This document shows, piece by piece, positions 61,990-64,000 of a stretch of 64,000 bases of DNA (position 1 is its first letter; every line of letters begins with the position of its first letter). The DNA is from Caballeronia sp. SBC1 (GTDB lineage Bacteria > Pseudomonadota > Gammaproteobacteria > Burkholderiales > Burkholderiaceae), in contig NZ_CP049157.1 in assembly GCF_011493005.1 (NCBI RefSeq), positions 558,001 through 622,000 of the forward strand, in the 5' to 3' direction. The notes under the pieces are model-generated. The model searched no databases and had not been told where the DNA came from. It was given only the letters and a program-made list of their open reading frames with translations. Both the position numbers and the translations under genes were made by a program.

Positions 61990-64000
61990 ATGGCCACTCC
62001 GAAGCTCGAGAACAAGCCGTTCGTCATCAATCCGTCGGAACTCGACGACAGCTGGCTCAGCCGCTCGGTTGCCTGGATCATGCCCTGGCTCTTTCTGAGC
62101 CTGCGCCGGGCGCTGATTCCGACGGTCTGCCTCATCATCCTCGCCGCGCTCTTTTATCTCGTGCCACAGAGCCGCGACATCCTCGGCGGATTCGCGGAGT
62201 CAGTGTCCAATACGGCCGGAAGCGATTCGAAACCGCAATGGGAGATCGGGGCGCTAATGTCCTACCTCTTCGGATCGGTGCTGGTCGCGCTCGCCGTCTG
62301 GTATTGCTCCCGGCTGCTCTGCACGGTCGAGGCGTGGCTCGGCATGCCGATGGTCTGGGCGTTGCGCGATTTCCAGCCACGGCAGGCGCAATACGAGGAT
62401 CCCGAAGGCTCGCACGACGAAAAGCGCGTGCGCCACGCGATCAAATGGCTGCCGCGCACTTACGGCGTCGCCGCGCTCGGCGCCGCCATAGGCGCGCTCA
62501 TGTTCGCGAATGTCGAACCGGGCGGACACGGCGCCGGAGGACTCATGCTGGTCGTGTTCGGTCTCGCCGGGCCGCTGCTGTTCGTAACCGGCGCGATGCG
62601 TGGCCGCAAGCGCGGAAAGACGTCTGCGCGCAACGACAGGGTGGTGTTGATGTCGGTCGGAGGGGCGGCGTTCGCGATTTCATGCGGATTGTTGATCCGC
62701 TACAGCGCCTCGTGGAAAGTCGGCGTGCTTTCCGCACTCTGCACGCTGCTGCCCGCCGCGCTGCTGTGGTTCCTGATGGCGCGACGCGCGATCGTCGACA
62801 AGCTGTTCTCAACGGACCTGCCGGAAGCCAACGATGCGCTGCGCCTCAAAGAGGTGACCCTTCAGGTCATCGCGTTCATCGTGCTCGGATTCGGCGCGCT
62901 CATCGCGCTCGCGTTCAGTTCCACGGGTTTCATCCGGACCATCGGTTCGGCGGCAACCGTGATGCTGTTCCTCGCCGCCGCCGTCGTGCTGATCAGCGGC
63001 ATCCAACTCCTACTGCGTCACGTTTCACGCGCCGTGCCCGGGTTCACCTCGTTTGTGGTGGTCGTCGTATTCGTCGTCGTGAGCATCGTCTTTCACGAGC
63101 CGGTGGGTCACGAAACACTCGACGCGCCCAAATCGTCTGCATCGCTCGATCCGCCGCCGCAGAACGCGTCGCCGTCCACCGCGAAGACGGGCACACCGAA
63201 CGTGATTGTCAACGCCTATGGCGGCGGTCTGCGCGCGGCGATCTACACGGCCCAGGTCCTCGCCCTCGCCGACGATGCCTCGTGTGGCCTCTTCGGCGAC
63301 CACATCCAGACGATGAGCAGCGTCTCCGGTGGCAGCCTCGGCGTCGCGGTCTATCTGGCGGCGCGCCAGGAGCTAAAGCCGCGCGGGCTGTGGAAGACGT
63401 GCAGGATGGGTGACCTGAAAACGCCGCTCACCGATGTCGTGACTCAGGCGCTCGTGCAGGACCATCTGTCGCCGGTGATCGCAAGAATGCTGAGTGTGGA
63501 CCTCGTTCCCGCCATACATCCGCAACGAGGCATGGCGATGCTCAGAAGCTGGAACGATGCGCTCATCGAGGCGCTGAAATCGTCGGAGCTCATGAAGGCC
63601 GACAGCAGCTATCAGCCTTCGGTCACGCTCGCCATGCCCATCGCGCGGCTCGACGGCGCGATCTCGCCGCAACCGAAGGTGTACTTCAATACAACGGACG
63701 CCGATACCGGCGCGCGCAGCTGGTTCTCGAACGTGCGCAACGAATCCGGTTACACGAGCCTACCGACTCCTCGCAACTACGATGTATCTTCGATGCCGCT
63801 CGGAGAAGCCGTCTTGCACAGCGCACGTTTTCCGATTATCTCGCCGGCGGGCGCGTATCCGCCGCGTGACGATGACCATCCTCACCGGCTCGTTGATGGC
63901 GGTTACGCCGACAACTCGGGCGGGCAGACGCTATGGGATCACGCGTCGAATCTTGCGCCAGCCGGAGACACGCGTCCGTTCCTTCTCGACATCGACGGCA
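61990..64000 (+). CDS. membrane-anchored patatin-like phospholipase (3' end outside window)
   Basis: The frame from ATG 61990 is open to the window edge, giving at least 670 residues. About seven to ten hydrophobic segments span the N-terminal 380 residues, including RRALIPTVCLIILAALFYLV. A patatin-like domain begins at the oxyanion loop NAYGGGLRAAI near residue 409. The nucleophile elbow is SSVSGGSLG near 445 and the catalytic Asp is in LVDGGYADNSGG near 636. The elbow has Ser in place of the usual first Gly of GxSxG. The role is probably lipid acyl hydrolysis at the membrane. Another long frame in this interval is a shadow. Confidence 0.85.
   Translation, partial: MATPKLENKPFVINPSELDDSWLSRSVAWIMPWLFLSLRRALIPTVCLIILAALFYLVPQSRDILGGFAESVSNTAGSDSKPQWEIGALMSYLFGSVLVALAVWYCSRLLCTVEAWLGMPMVWALRDFQPRQAQYEDPEGSHDEKRVRHAIKWLPRTYGVAALGAAIGALMFANVEPGGHGAGGLMLVVFGLAGPLLFVTGAMRGRKRGKTSARNDRVVLMSVGGAAFAISCGLLIRYSASWKVGVLSALCTLLPAALLWFLMARRAIVDKLFSTDLPEANDALRLKEVTLQVIAFIVLGFGALIALAFSSTGFIRTIGSAATVMLFLAAAVVLISGIQLLLRHVSRAVPGFTSFVVVVVFVVVSIVFHEPVGHETLDAPKSSASLDPPPQNASPSTAKTGTPNVIVNAYGGGLRAAIYTAQVLALADDASCGLFGDHIQTMSSVSGGSLGVAVYLAARQELKPRGLWKTCRMGDLKTPLTDVVTQALVQDHLSPVIARMLSVDLVPAIHPQRGMAMLRSWNDALIEALKSSELMKADSSYQPSVTLAMPIARLDGAISPQPKVYFNTTDADTGARSWFSNVRNESGYTSLPTPRNYDVSSMPLGEAVLHSARFPIISPAGAYPPRDDDHPHRLVDGGYADNSGGQTLWDHASNLAPAGDTRPFLLDIDG

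Noticed and set aside
61800..63413. 537-codon plus-strand open frame
   Set aside because: It runs in another frame over the patatin-like gene and has an Arg/His-rich composition with no domain. The 61990 frame has clear membrane segments and patatin motifs.

Overview
The window is GC-rich, densely coded DNA of Burkholderiaceae type. The closest fit by gene content is a Paraburkholderia or Caballeronia second chromosome or megaplasmid. This rests on the many small catabolic operons with local TetR, GntR or LysR regulators, the SulP, DAACS, MFS and SSS transporters, and the IS30 and IS21 elements. No rRNA, tRNA, CRISPR array, replication origin or phage structural gene was seen.

Bases 1-12658 form a catabolic cluster. 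It holds three paralogous FAD monooxygenases of the 2,6-dihydroxypyridine hydroxylase type (the first cut by the window edge), an MFS transporter, a tri-haem cytochrome c with a two-subunit molybdenum hydroxylase of the isoquinoline 1-oxidoreductase type, a TetR regulator, a VOC protein, and a DUF485 plus sodium:solute symporter pair. A near-identical motif (AATTTATCnAnCGATCA) lies upstream of the cytochrome gene, overlaps the tetR leader, and forms a 35-bp palindrome upstream of the VOC gene. The cluster is therefore probably one TetR regulon for oxidising a hydroxylated N-heteroaromatic compound; the substrate is inferred only.

Bases 12822-16254 are disturbed DNA: a glutathione peroxidase, a 48-codon LysR remnant cut by an IS30 element, and on the other side an AT-rich toxin-like C-terminal tail followed by a probable immunity gene. 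Bases 16510-22514 hold a divergent pair: a SulP anion transporter with STAS and cyclic-nucleotide-binding domains, and a SAM-adenylate cyclase-ATPase-TPR protein.

Bases 22649-37719 carry a TetR/NnrU-like pair, an NTF2-like secreted protein, a TAT-exported epoxide hydrolase, a CcdA/thioredoxin pair, a GFA protein, a two-component system, an oxidoreductase-MFS operon facing a LysR gene, and a GntR-DAACS-threonine aldolase unit.

Bases 37754-48899 contain a MerR-phospholipase D fusion behind a MerR-type promoter, an S9 peptidase, a kinase-regulator-DUF2165-cytochrome operon interrupted by hairpin repeats, two small proteins, MarC, a ferritin-like protein, and a barnase-like lipoprotein lacking two catalytic residues. 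An IS21-type element with two accessory genes (about 49467-52857) truncates a GNAT gene. To its right lie an OsmC-YcaO fusion and an RhlE-type helicase. A GntR-controlled hydrolase operon (57570-61462) and a membrane patatin-like protein that leaves the window complete the region.
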